Below are positions 23,961-31,665 of a stretch of 64,000 nt of DNA, in pieces. The first letter of the stretch is position 1. Each line of letters starts with the position of its first letter. The stretch is from the NCBI GenBank assembly GCA_964519665.1, contig CAZFIV010000001.1, positions 150,149-214,148 on the forward strand. Reading direction: 5' to 3'. Both the position numbers and the translations under genes were made by a program. Origin of the DNA: JANQQN01 sp964519665 (GTDB lineage: Bacteria; Myxococcota; Kuafuiibacteriia; Kuafuiibacteriales; Kuafuiibacteriaceae). The notes under the pieces are model-generated. The model had not been told where the DNA came from and made no database searches. It was given only the letters and a program-made list of their open reading frames with translations.

Positions 23961-25511
23961 TCACCATCGTATCGCCGCCGGCGGCAGCGGGGACCGGGTC
24001 TTGTACACGGTCCACGGTCCCTGAACGGTCACCCGGTGATGGGTTCCGGCGCGGTCGAGGCGAGCGGCGAGGCCGGCCCCGTGAACGACGACGTAGTCGT
24101 ACATTCGGCCGTGAGTGCGGGGATCGAAGTTGCGGGCGTCCGGATTGTAGGGAGTGCCAGGCACATTGCGCCGGTGCACCGGCACTTCCTCCGGGGTATT
24201 TCCAACCGGCACGTATGTCGCCCCATCCACCAGATGATAGAAGTACAGCGTTTGGCCCGGGGAGCGGACTCCGAGCGACAATCCGAGCACCCGCTGGCCG
24301 GGTGGAATGTGCTTTCGAACCTCATCGTACGGCTTTGCCCAAGTGCTGTATTCCTGAATGAGGGGCCGGTTGACGGCCGCGTTGTGAACGACGGGGACCA
24401 TCGCCAACAGGGCAATGACGGTTCCGAGCCGACCGCGGAGGTCGGCGGGGGGCAGCAGCGCAATCAATACCGCGGCCAGCGAGCCTGCACGCGCATACAC
24501 GACCCAGAATGTGACCGGCCACCCCAACCAAACCGGGCCGAAAAAAAACAGGGCGGTGGCCACCAGTGCATAAACGAGCAGGCCGTCCTGCGTCCACGAC
24601 GGCCGCGGGGATGGGTGTAGGCTTCCGCGCCCGAATCGTGACGCAACGACCAGCGCCCAAGTCAAAGCGGTGACGACGACGACCATAGCTATCGTCACCC
24701 CGTGTCCGTCGCCCCCTCGATCCAACAGATCGTGACCCAAGTGTTTGAAGTGTTCCGATAGCGGCAGCCAGCCGGCGAGCGGGGTGCCCTCCGGCGTTAG
24801 GAATTCGGGCGAGACGTACCGTCGCTGCAGGCGAAATTGCACGGACGGGAGGGCGACCAGAACAACGACCACCCCGCTCAATGCGAGGTGGAGCACCGGC
24901 CGGAGGAAAGTCGGCCGATGCAAGATAGAGATGACCGTTCGCGCGCCGATCAGCAGAGCGGCGAAGACGAAGACGAGCCCATGACCGACAAAACAGAGGG
25001 TCAAGAACAACGACAAGCGCAACGTGGACGGCCACGGTCGACCGTCGTTCCGGAGGAGGTGCTCCACTTCGGCCAGAGCGTGCAGCAGCCACGGAAGGCC
25101 GATGACGAACGACGCGAATCCCAACCCGAGCGGACTTCCGAAGAGCATCAGCGGCGCGAGGCCACACAGGCGAGGGCTCCGGCCGGCCGCCTCGGCAAGG
25201 CGAGCTGCACCGAGCGTAGCGACGCCGGTCGCGATCAGTAGATTGGTCTTCGCGGCGACCTCGACCGGAAGCACGGCGGCCATCGCGGCGTTGGTCGCGT
25301 AAAACAGGTAGTACGGAGTCGGAATCCAGCTACGGGTCAGGTACGCGTCGGCGCCGGTCAGGTCACCGTAGGCGAGCACGGCGCTCAGGCTTACGTGGCC
25401 CGCCCAGTCTGGGTAGGGTAAGTAACGTCCCGTGAACACGACGGATGCGCAGGCGATGATCCCGACGAGAGTCAGTAGGCCGACGATCGGATCACGGTGC
25501 CACTGGGTCAC
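23961..25511 (-). CDS. Polytopic membrane protein, possible GT-C-like glycosyltransferase
   Basis: 516 residues with about ten hydrophobic segments, starting LLTLVGIIACASVVF, and a soluble C-terminal part of about 130 residues. The first loop contains YPDWAGHVSLSAVLAYG, recalling the acidic first-loop motif of polyprenyl-phosphate-sugar-dependent GT-C enzymes, and the C-terminal region has the YDYVVVHGAGL phrase common in such proteins. This is a resemblance, not a family assignment. The GTG at 25511 begins just before the first helix. The sigma-factor gene follows on the same strand, but co-regulation is not shown. Confidence 0.65.
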   Translation of the reverse strand: MTQWHRDPIVGLLTLVGIIACASVVFTGRYLPYPDWAGHVSLSAVLAYGDLTGADAYLTRSWIPTPYYLFYATNAAMAAVLPVEVAAKTNLLIATGVATLGAARLAEAAGRSPRLCGLAPLMLFGSPLGLGFASFVIGLPWLLHALAEVEHLLRNDGRPWPSTLRLSLFLTLCFVGHGLVFVFAALLIGARTVISILHRPTFLRPVLHLALSGVVVVLVALPSVQFRLQRRYVSPEFLTPEGTPLAGWLPLSEHFKHLGHDLLDRGGDGHGVTIAMVVVVTALTWALVVASRFGRGSLHPSPRPSWTQDGLLVYALVATALFFFGPVWLGWPVTFWVVYARAGSLAAVLIALLPPADLRGRLGTVIALLAMVPVVHNAAVNRPLIQEYSTWAKPYDEVRKHIPPGQRVLGLSLGVRSPGQTLYFYHLVDGATYVPVGNTPEEVPVHRRNVPGTPYNPDARNFDPRTHGRMYDYVVVHGAGLAARLDRAGTHHRVTVQGPWTVYKTRSPLPPAAIRW

Positions 25512-25562
25512 GAATCACGACACAATGTGTTCTGCCGGATACGGTCAAGCGAACGAGACGTT

Positions 25563-26543
25563 TCACCGGGGCTTGGGGGCCAAAGACGCGTAGGCGGCGG
25601 GACCTGTGACGAGCAGTCGGACGAGCTGAGCCTGCTTGTGAGTATCGGTCTTGACCATCGCTTGCTTCAGCTGACTGCGAACCGTTTCGAGCGAAACACC
25701 TTCACTCTGAGCGTACGTCTTGAGGGTCTTGCCATTCGCCAAGGCCGTGCACAGCCGCGACTCGGCCGGAGTGAGTCGGTATAGCCGCCGCAGAGCGTCG
25801 GGGTCGATGCGAGTGGGGGCTTCGGGGTCGGAGACCAGCAGCATGAACCCCGGCTCCGGCAGATCACCGTCGAGTCTTGCGACCATCAGACCGTACGGGC
25901 GTCCCTCGACTCTGGGCACCGATATGATCTGCTCCTTCAGTGTCGCATCGGCCATCAAAGTAGCCATGGCGTTCCGAAGCTCGGCCATGGCGCGGCTGTC
26001 GTCGAGGAGCAGGTGCTCAGGCCCGGGCACGTCGCGAGGCGGCGGAATCAATCGCAAGAAGTCATCTCGAGTGGCCAGCCGCGCTGCTTCTTCGGTCATG
26101 AGCCAGACCTCCAAGTTCGATCCGACGAGAAGCACTCCAACCGGTAGCCGCCCCAACGCCTCTCGGAATCGCACCGCGGCCGCCCGGCTCTCGTCGATGA
26201 GAGCGTGGCGCCGAATGGCCGTCGTCAGCTGATGTGAGAGTCGATCGATCCGGCGCGCTTCGGTCATCGTGAACGGCCGACTATCCCGCACCGCGACGAT
26301 GCGGACGGTGACCCGGTCGAGGGTCGACGTTCCTTCGTAGCGGTATCGCCCGCGCGTATCGCCGACGCTTGCCGACTGCAACGCTGTCTGCTGATGATTG
26401 AGGACGAGGTCCAGTCCCTCCGCGTCGACCAGGGGCAGCGCGCTGCGGAGAACCGGACTCAGCGTCAGCGCGTGGCTCTCGAGAGCCTGGAGGTGGTCAA
26501 ACCAATCCAGCCATACGTCTGCCGGTTCGGCGTCGCCCACCAT
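25563..26543 (-). CDS. LuxR-type transcriptional regulator
   Basis: 326 residues. The last ~65 residues form a GerE/LuxR helix-turn-helix: YRLTPAESRLCTALANG, then KTYAQSEGVSLETVRSQLKQAMVKTDTHKQAQLVRLL. The ~250-residue front half contains PVGVLLVGSNLEVWLMTEEAARL (about residues 134-156), which looks like the start of a PAS-like sensor, but no ligand can be named. No receiver domain, so it is not a standard response regulator. It is a single gene between the membrane protein and the antiporter and could act locally or elsewhere. Confidence 0.82.
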   Translation of the reverse strand: MVGDAEPADVWLDWFDHLQALESHALTLSPVLRSALPLVDAEGLDLVLNHQQTALQSASVGDTRGRYRYEGTSTLDRVTVRIVAVRDSRPFTMTEARRIDRLSHQLTTAIRRHALIDESRAAAVRFREALGRLPVGVLLVGSNLEVWLMTEEAARLATRDDFLRLIPPPRDVPGPEHLLLDDSRAMAELRNAMATLMADATLKEQIISVPRVEGRPYGLMVARLDGDLPEPGFMLLVSDPEAPTRIDPDALRRLYRLTPAESRLCTALANGKTLKTYAQSEGVSLETVRSQLKQAMVKTDTHKQAQLVRLLVTGPAAYASLAPKPR

Positions 26544-26769
26544 GGCGCAGGACAGACTGCGTTACCTCCGGTAAGCTGTCGACTGGACAGAAGTTCCGTG
26601 TCTTTCGTCACCGGAAGTCATCTGCGGTTACGGCCACGATCATCGACCTGGAAGAGATCGATAACGAAATCTTGCGCAGAGGAATCCTCCCCCGAGGCCA
26701 TGTCCATCGTTGACGGACCACACTCGACTGGACATTGCGAGATGCTGTCCAGCGCTCGGCATCCCCGGT

Positions 26770-28725
26770 TCAGGTGACCCCGCTGTCCGACGATGGGTCC
26801 TCGGGCTTCCGGCCCACGAAACGCATGAACAGGGTGAGCGTGACGATGCCCAATACCAGGAGCACGGGCGCCGGCACCCCGAATCCGAAGGGCAGACAGC
26901 CGAAAACGATCGCCACGGTGGCACACAACACCGCGTAGGGGGCTTGGGTCCGGGTGTGATCGATCAAGTCGGAAGCGCTCGCGATCGAAGACAGCACGGT
27001 CGTATCCGAAATCGGTGAGCAGTGGTCGCCAAACACCGCGCCGGCCAACACCGCACTGGTGCTGCCCAAGAGGATGGTTTCGAACTCTGGGGTGTCGATG
27101 TGCACCTTGGCCACGGCGACGACGATCGGGAACAAAACCGCCATCGTCCCCCACGACGTCCCGGTCGCGAACGCGATCAGGGCGGCGAGGACAAAGGCCA
27201 ACGAACCGATCGACCACCCGGGCAACGCCTCGCCGACCAGGCCGACGACGTAGGTTCCGGAGTGGAGGTCCTCCATGACTTGGCCGACCGACCAGGCCAA
27301 GGCGAGGATGACCAGAGCCAGCAACATCGCCTGCAGCCCGCGAACAAAGGCCTGAATACCACTTCTGAGATCGAGGGCGCCGGCCAACCAGGCCAATACC
27401 ATGGCCACCGCCGAGCTCGCGGCCGCTCCATAGACCAGAGCGTCGTAACTCGCGGCATTGGAGAGGATGAAGCCCATCCATCTCACGATTCCAGCCTCGA
27501 CCGCGATCCGGTACGCTTCCGGCTTCGCTTCTGCGGCCGACAGTCCGGAGGTTACGAGAACCCCGAGGACCGTGACGATCAGGACGGCAAGCGGCACGAA
27601 GGCGAGCCAAGCGCGCGGTACCGTCTTTTCGATGGCCGCGCTGTCTTCGACCAACCCGGCATCCAGCAGTGGCTCCGCTCCGTCGCGCAAGACTTTGCCC
27701 TCGCGTCGTGCCCGACGCTCTGCGGTCAACATCGGACCGAAGTCACGCCCGAGCACGGCGACGATCACCACGAATACCAGGGCAAATATCTGATAGAACC
27801 GCGATGGCAGCCCCATCAGGAACACTTCGTAGGCTTCCCGCGGGATTTGGGAGGCCTGGAGCGCTTCATCGAGGACCGAGACTTCGTAGCCGATCCACGT
27901 CGAGATCAAGGCCAAACTTGAAATAGGAGCAGCTGTCGAGTCGACGATGTACGACAGCTTTTCACGCGAGATGCGCAGGCGGTCCGTCAGGGGGCGCATC
28001 GTCGTCCCGATAATCAGCGAGCTCGCGTAATCATCGAAGAAGATCAACATTCCGAGACCCCACGTGGCGAGGCTGCCGGTGCGGACGGTGCGGGCCCACC
28101 CGGAGATCAGGGCTACGATGCCCCGAGTTCCGCCGCTCGCGGATATGAGCCCGACGAGCCCCCCCATCATCAGGGTGAAGATCAGCGTGCGCGCATGGTC
28201 CGGCTCGGAGACTTCGCGGACGATCGTGTCGAGCGCGCGCGGGGCGGCGCCGAGCCAGGTCCGATGACATAGTCCGGCGCCCAGGATCACGCCGCCCAGC
28301 AGGGACACGAGAACCTGGCGGGTCCAGATGGCCAAACCGATGGCCACCAGGGCTGGGATCAGGCTCAAGAAGCCGTTCAGGTTGGGCACGGCGACGGTCC
28401 GACTGACCGAGCCGTGGCGTACCGTGACCTGCGGGGCCAGCAACGATACTTTCGGGAGAGTCGCTTCGCCGGCCGTGAGGTGTAGGGTCGCCGCGGTGGT
28501 GGACACGCCGGTGAGCTGGACCGAGCCCGAAAAGCCCCGAAGACGACGAGCGTCGGGACCGAGCGCGCGAATCCGAATGTTCTCGACGTCTTTGGCCCCG
28601 ACCCAGAGCCGCCGAGCGGGCCATTCTACCTCGAAGTCGGTCGGAGACTGGGCAGCCGCGGTCGGGGTCAACACAGACCCGCCGCTCAGGATGATGAAGA
28701 AGACGAAGATGAGAAGTGAACGCAC
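26770..28725 (-). CDS. NhaC-family Na+/H+ antiporter with an extra N-terminal exported domain
   Basis: 651 residues. The membrane part (about residue 115 onward) has the NhaC-family blocks MMGGLVGLISASGGTRG, FFDDYASSLIIGTTMRP, STAAPISSLALISTWIGYE and FGDHCSPISDTTVLSS. Family members exchange Na+ for H+ or move amino acids with Na+. Unusually, the protein starts with a Sec-type signal (MRSLLIFVFFIILSG to TAAAQS) and then a ~90-residue beta-rich segment (EVEWPARRLWVGAKDVENIRI to VTVRHGSVSRTVAVP) that should sit outside the cytoplasm. The start is GTG 28725 with AAGGG eight bases upstream. It follows the tail-anchored protein gene by 15 bases. Confidence 0.85.
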   Translation of the reverse strand: MRSLLIFVFFIILSGGSVLTPTAAAQSPTDFEVEWPARRLWVGAKDVENIRIRALGPDARRLRGFSGSVQLTGVSTTAATLHLTAGEATLPKVSLLAPQVTVRHGSVSRTVAVPNLNGFLSLIPALVAIGLAIWTRQVLVSLLGGVILGAGLCHRTWLGAAPRALDTIVREVSEPDHARTLIFTLMMGGLVGLISASGGTRGIVALISGWARTVRTGSLATWGLGMLIFFDDYASSLIIGTTMRPLTDRLRISREKLSYIVDSTAAPISSLALISTWIGYEVSVLDEALQASQIPREAYEVFLMGLPSRFYQIFALVFVVIVAVLGRDFGPMLTAERRARREGKVLRDGAEPLLDAGLVEDSAAIEKTVPRAWLAFVPLAVLIVTVLGVLVTSGLSAAEAKPEAYRIAVEAGIVRWMGFILSNAASYDALVYGAAASSAVAMVLAWLAGALDLRSGIQAFVRGLQAMLLALVILALAWSVGQVMEDLHSGTYVVGLVGEALPGWSIGSLAFVLAALIAFATGTSWGTMAVLFPIVVAVAKVHIDTPEFETILLGSTSAVLAGAVFGDHCSPISDTTVLSSIASASDLIDHTRTQAPYAVLCATVAIVFGCLPFGFGVPAPVLLVLGIVTLTLFMRFVGRKPEDPSSDSGVT

Positions 28726-28740
28726 GGAATGCCCTTTTGG

Positions 28741-29274
28741 TTAACTCTTGAAGAGGACGTAGCCGAGCCCGAGGCCGATGATGATGCCGACGACCAGCAT
28801 TCCGAGGAGCGCGAGCAGCGACACCGCGCCGTTGCCGGCATCGGCGGCGTGGGGGCTCGACCGGTCGGCGACCGGCGAAGTCAGCGCGTGCAGGACTTCG
28901 ATCTTCTGCGTCTTCAGGAATCCTTCGAGGTCATGGCGAAGTTGGTCGTAGGCCTCGCGCTCCAGGTCGATGCTCACCGAGAACCGGGCGACGAACTGCT
29001 CGCGAAGGACGTCGTAGCTTCGGATCTCTGCATGGCGAAGGGTCGCATCGACCCATCCCAAAACCAGGTTGCCCTGGCCCTCGTCGGGCACCAAGACCAG
29101 AGGCTGCCGCGCTTGTCGTCCGCCTGAGGTCGATGGACCGGCCGGTTCGTTGAGTCGAAGCCGGCGGGCGCGCCGTATGCCGTAGATTTGTCGCGCAAAC
29201 TTGTAGGTGAAGAGATCGTTGAACGCGAACGCTTGCTGCGCGTATTCGGTGCGCTGGGAATCATCCACCGTCAC
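28741..29274 (-). CDS. Tail-anchored membrane protein of unknown function
   Basis: 177 residues. Not recognised. A soluble part rich in Arg and Gln (LFTYKFARQIYGIRRARRL) includes QPLVLVPDEGQGNLVLGWVD. The last ~25 residues are one hydrophobic helix, VSLLALLGMLVVGIIIGLGLGYVLF, ending KS, so the N-terminal part should face the cytoplasm. The start is unsettled: GTG 29274 has GAGG nearby and begins the conserved-looking region, while the frame stays open to 29358 across the start of the divergent gene. It is probably cotranscribed with the NhaC-like antiporter gene and might be its accessory protein. Confidence 0.6.
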   Translation of the reverse strand: MTVDDSQRTEYAQQAFAFNDLFTYKFARQIYGIRRARRLRLNEPAGPSTSGGRQARQPLVLVPDEGQGNLVLGWVDATLRHAEIRSYDVLREQFVARFSVSIDLEREAYDQLRHDLEGFLKTQKIEVLHALTSPVADRSSPHAADAGNGAVSLLALLGMLVVGIIIGLGLGYVLFKS

Positions 29275-29332
29275 GGGGCCTCGAGCGGGCTTAGCATGAT
29301 CTGTGGCCCCGTGGTACACGACTGACCGGTCG

Positions 29333-31021
29333 ATGGGCTTCGAGGACCTTCTGCGCAAACGGCTGGGACCGCTAAGACACCTCGTTCCGCGTCCTCACCG
29401 ACCACCGCCCGAGAAAATCCGACCCGAATCGCTCGTTTATCGGCGCGCAGGCGGGCTCGAGGTCCGGGTGAGACCCGAAGAGACCTGGGCCCAGGTCATG
29501 GTCGGCGGTGGTCGGGCGCTCCATTCGAGGGCCGCCGAAGACGTTCGCCGTTGCCTCCGGCTCACCGAGTGGACGCCGGTGGGGGGCGAGCTGGATGCTT
29601 CGCGCGCCTGGAGAGGGGTTGAAGACAACCTTTTGGTCTACGCGACCCGAGATCCCGGCCGCCCCTTGACCGGCCGGGCGGGGGTTCTGAGCGCGCTTGA
29701 GAACGGACAGACACTCGCTCGCCGGGCGGCGGCGTGGCCTACCGTAGCGGTCGAAACCGCGGTCGAGATTGCACCGATGCCCTTTATGCCGCGCGGTCGG
29801 GATCTCGTGGGAGCCGAGATGGTCGGCGCGCGGATCGCGAGTCTGGAGCGAGGTCACGAAGTCTTCGGTCTGACTCTAACGGGCTCGGCGCTGACCGGGC
29901 GGCGGTGGAGAAACGCCGCTCCGCGCCTCGATGGGCGGCGGAGTCTTGCAGAAGTGCTCGACGGATTCTCGGCGTCCGATAGGCACGAGGTTCGAAAGAT
30001 CCTGAGCTGGCTGGACGACGCGGGGCTGCTCGAAGCGCGGTCGGGCCCGCCCGAGCCGGCGTCGGCCCTCGACGAAGCCCGGGAGGCCCAGGTGACGTGG
30101 CTCGGTCACGCCGCGGTCTTGTTTCAGACCGCCACGACTCGAATCCTGGTCGACCCATTGTTTTTCGCGCCCAGCGACCCGCCCGAGCGCTGGGATTCCG
30201 CTTCGAGATTCGACCCGAGAGCGCTTCCGCCCCTCGACGCGATCTTGGTTACCCACGGAGACAACGACCACCTCAACCCGAATAGCCTCGCGCTCCTGGA
30301 TCCATCCACCCAGGTATTGATCCCTTCGTGCGCGTCGGTGCCTTCGGCCTTCCAGGTCGACATACGAGGGGCGCTGCGGGTCTTGGGTTTCGAGACGGTC
30401 GTCGAGATGGCGCCCGGTACCGGGCACCAGGTCGGCGATGCCTACGTGACGGCTTGGCCGTTCGAGGGCGAGGACTGGGGGCTGGACCTGCCGAAAGTGA
30501 CGTACCTGGTCGAAAGCAAGGAGCTATCGGCCTTCTTCAGCGCCGACTCGGCCCGGATGGACGACGTCATGACGGCCATCGGCAAGCGCGACCGTCGCGT
30601 CGACCTCGCCTTCATGGGCGTGAGCGGCAATGCGGAGCCGCACGTGACCCCTCCGGAATTGGGCTATGGCAACTTTTACGCGGACTGGGTTCCGCGGGCT
30701 CGACACAATGCTTGGGTACAGCATTGCGCAGATCCGAGCGATGCGGTCGAGAGCGTTCGACGCCTCAAGCCTCGGTTTGCGTTCGGATATGCTGCGGGCG
30801 GGGCCAGCTTCATTCGCACCGCGTACTCGGACGTCGGTGACCACGAGACATTCGCTCGCTTGCTGAACGAAGCCAACCGCGGGCTCGGCTCGCGCGAGTT
30901 CGGTTCATCGGGAGCGCAGATTTGCCACCCGGTCAACCTCCCCCTCGGACAGCCGGTGGCCCGGAGTCGGTTGGCGTCGTGGGTGGCCGAGCCGGTCTCC
31001 GGTCGTCCTCCGACCGGATAG
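29333..31021 (+). CDS. Metallo-beta-lactamase-fold protein with an extra N-terminal domain
   Basis: 562 residues. The C-terminal ~300 residues are a metallo-beta-lactamase fold of the UlaG/NAPE-PLD kind: VTWLGHAAVLFQTATTRILVDP, the metal motif LVTHGDNDHLN (HxxxDH, about residue 315), and AFFSADSARM. The first ~250 residues contain no motif I can name; a segment LDGRRSLAEVLDGFSASDRHEVRKILSWLDDAGLLE (split here only for description) looks like a winged-helix or PqqD-like module. Substrate unknown. ATG 29333 is preferred to GTG 29303, which lies closer to the divergent gene. It ends two bases from the opposing LpoB-like gene. Confidence 0.75.
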   Translation: MGFEDLLRKRLGPLRHLVPRPHRPPPEKIRPESLVYRRAGGLEVRVRPEETWAQVMVGGGRALHSRAAEDVRRCLRLTEWTPVGGELDASRAWRGVEDNLLVYATRDPGRPLTGRAGVLSALENGQTLARRAAAWPTVAVETAVEIAPMPFMPRGRDLVGAEMVGARIASLERGHEVFGLTLTGSALTGRRWRNAAPRLDGRRSLAEVLDGFSASDRHEVRKILSWLDDAGLLEARSGPPEPASALDEAREAQVTWLGHAAVLFQTATTRILVDPLFFAPSDPPERWDSASRFDPRALPPLDAILVTHGDNDHLNPNSLALLDPSTQVLIPSCASVPSAFQVDIRGALRVLGFETVVEMAPGTGHQVGDAYVTAWPFEGEDWGLDLPKVTYLVESKELSAFFSADSARMDDVMTAIGKRDRRVDLAFMGVSGNAEPHVTPPELGYGNFYADWVPRARHNAWVQHCADPSDAVESVRRLKPRFAFGYAAGGASFIRTAYSDVGDHETFARLLNEANRGLGSREFGSSGAQICHPVNLPLGQPVARSRLASWVAEPVSGRPPTG

Positions 31022-31022
31022 C

Positions 31023-31553
31023 TTACATTTCGCCCTGTACGCTCGCCTCGCAAGAGTGGACGGTCCGTCGGTCTTTGGGGTCGCGCATCTTCAGGATCGC
31101 CGTATAGACCGAGTATCGCCCTTTGCCGTCGCGCTCGGCGAGTCGAAGCAGCTCGCCTTGGCCGATGAAATCCGCCGACTCGACCTCGTCGACGACCTCG
31201 AACACCCCCGAAATCCGCATGCGCTGAGCCAGCACGGTGTTGAGGTAGGTCGGATCGAGGTCTTGCTCGGTCTTGTCGACGAAGGGATCGAGAAAGACCC
31301 TGGGTCGGGCAACGTCGACGTCTTCGTGGTCGGCGCGCCAACGATTGATCCAACCGCCACTTACGCAGCGAGCGAGCAGCTTACGCGCGATCGTCTTGAA
31401 GTCGGTACGGGTTGGGCCCCTCGGGGGCGCTGGAGGAGGAGCCGCGCGCACCGCGGGAGGCGGAGGGACTTCAACGGGGTTGCCGGCGCAACCGAGCATC
31501 ATCGCGATCAAAACGAGAACCGCCCAGCGGGCCGAAGAGCACAACGTCGACAT
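31023..31553 (-). CDS. LpoB-like lipoprotein (possible penicillin-binding-protein activator)
   Basis: 176 residues. A signal peptide ends in the lipobox MMLGC (Cys at about residue 22), followed by a Pro/Ala linker and a globular domain. The domain contains PRVFLDPFVDKTEQDLDPTYL and VLAQRMRISGVFEVVDE, then ADFIGQGEL, the order seen in LpoB (PRVVVG..NRT, then the YLLSGEI-like strand). LpoB of enteric bacteria activates PBP1b from the outer membrane. Here no PBP gene is adjacent, so the function is by analogy. The ATG at 31553 begins the signal; the frame upstream is non-signal. The gene converges with the metallo-beta-lactamase gene, one base between stops. Confidence 0.7.
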   Translation of the reverse strand: MSTLCSSARWAVLVLIAMMLGCAGNPVEVPPPPAVRAAPPPAPPRGPTRTDFKTIARKLLARCVSGGWINRWRADHEDVDVARPRVFLDPFVDKTEQDLDPTYLNTVLAQRMRISGVFEVVDEVESADFIGQGELLRLAERDGKGRYSVYTAILKMRDPKDRRTVHSCEASVQGEM

Positions 31554-31665
31554 GGCCCCCAATGTAACCCATCCGTCTCGGGGGCCAACAAGGTGATCGC
31601 AAGCGGACGCCTCGCTGCCTCGCAACTTGCGCGAACCCCGGCCGGTCGGGGTAGATGGCCGGTAG

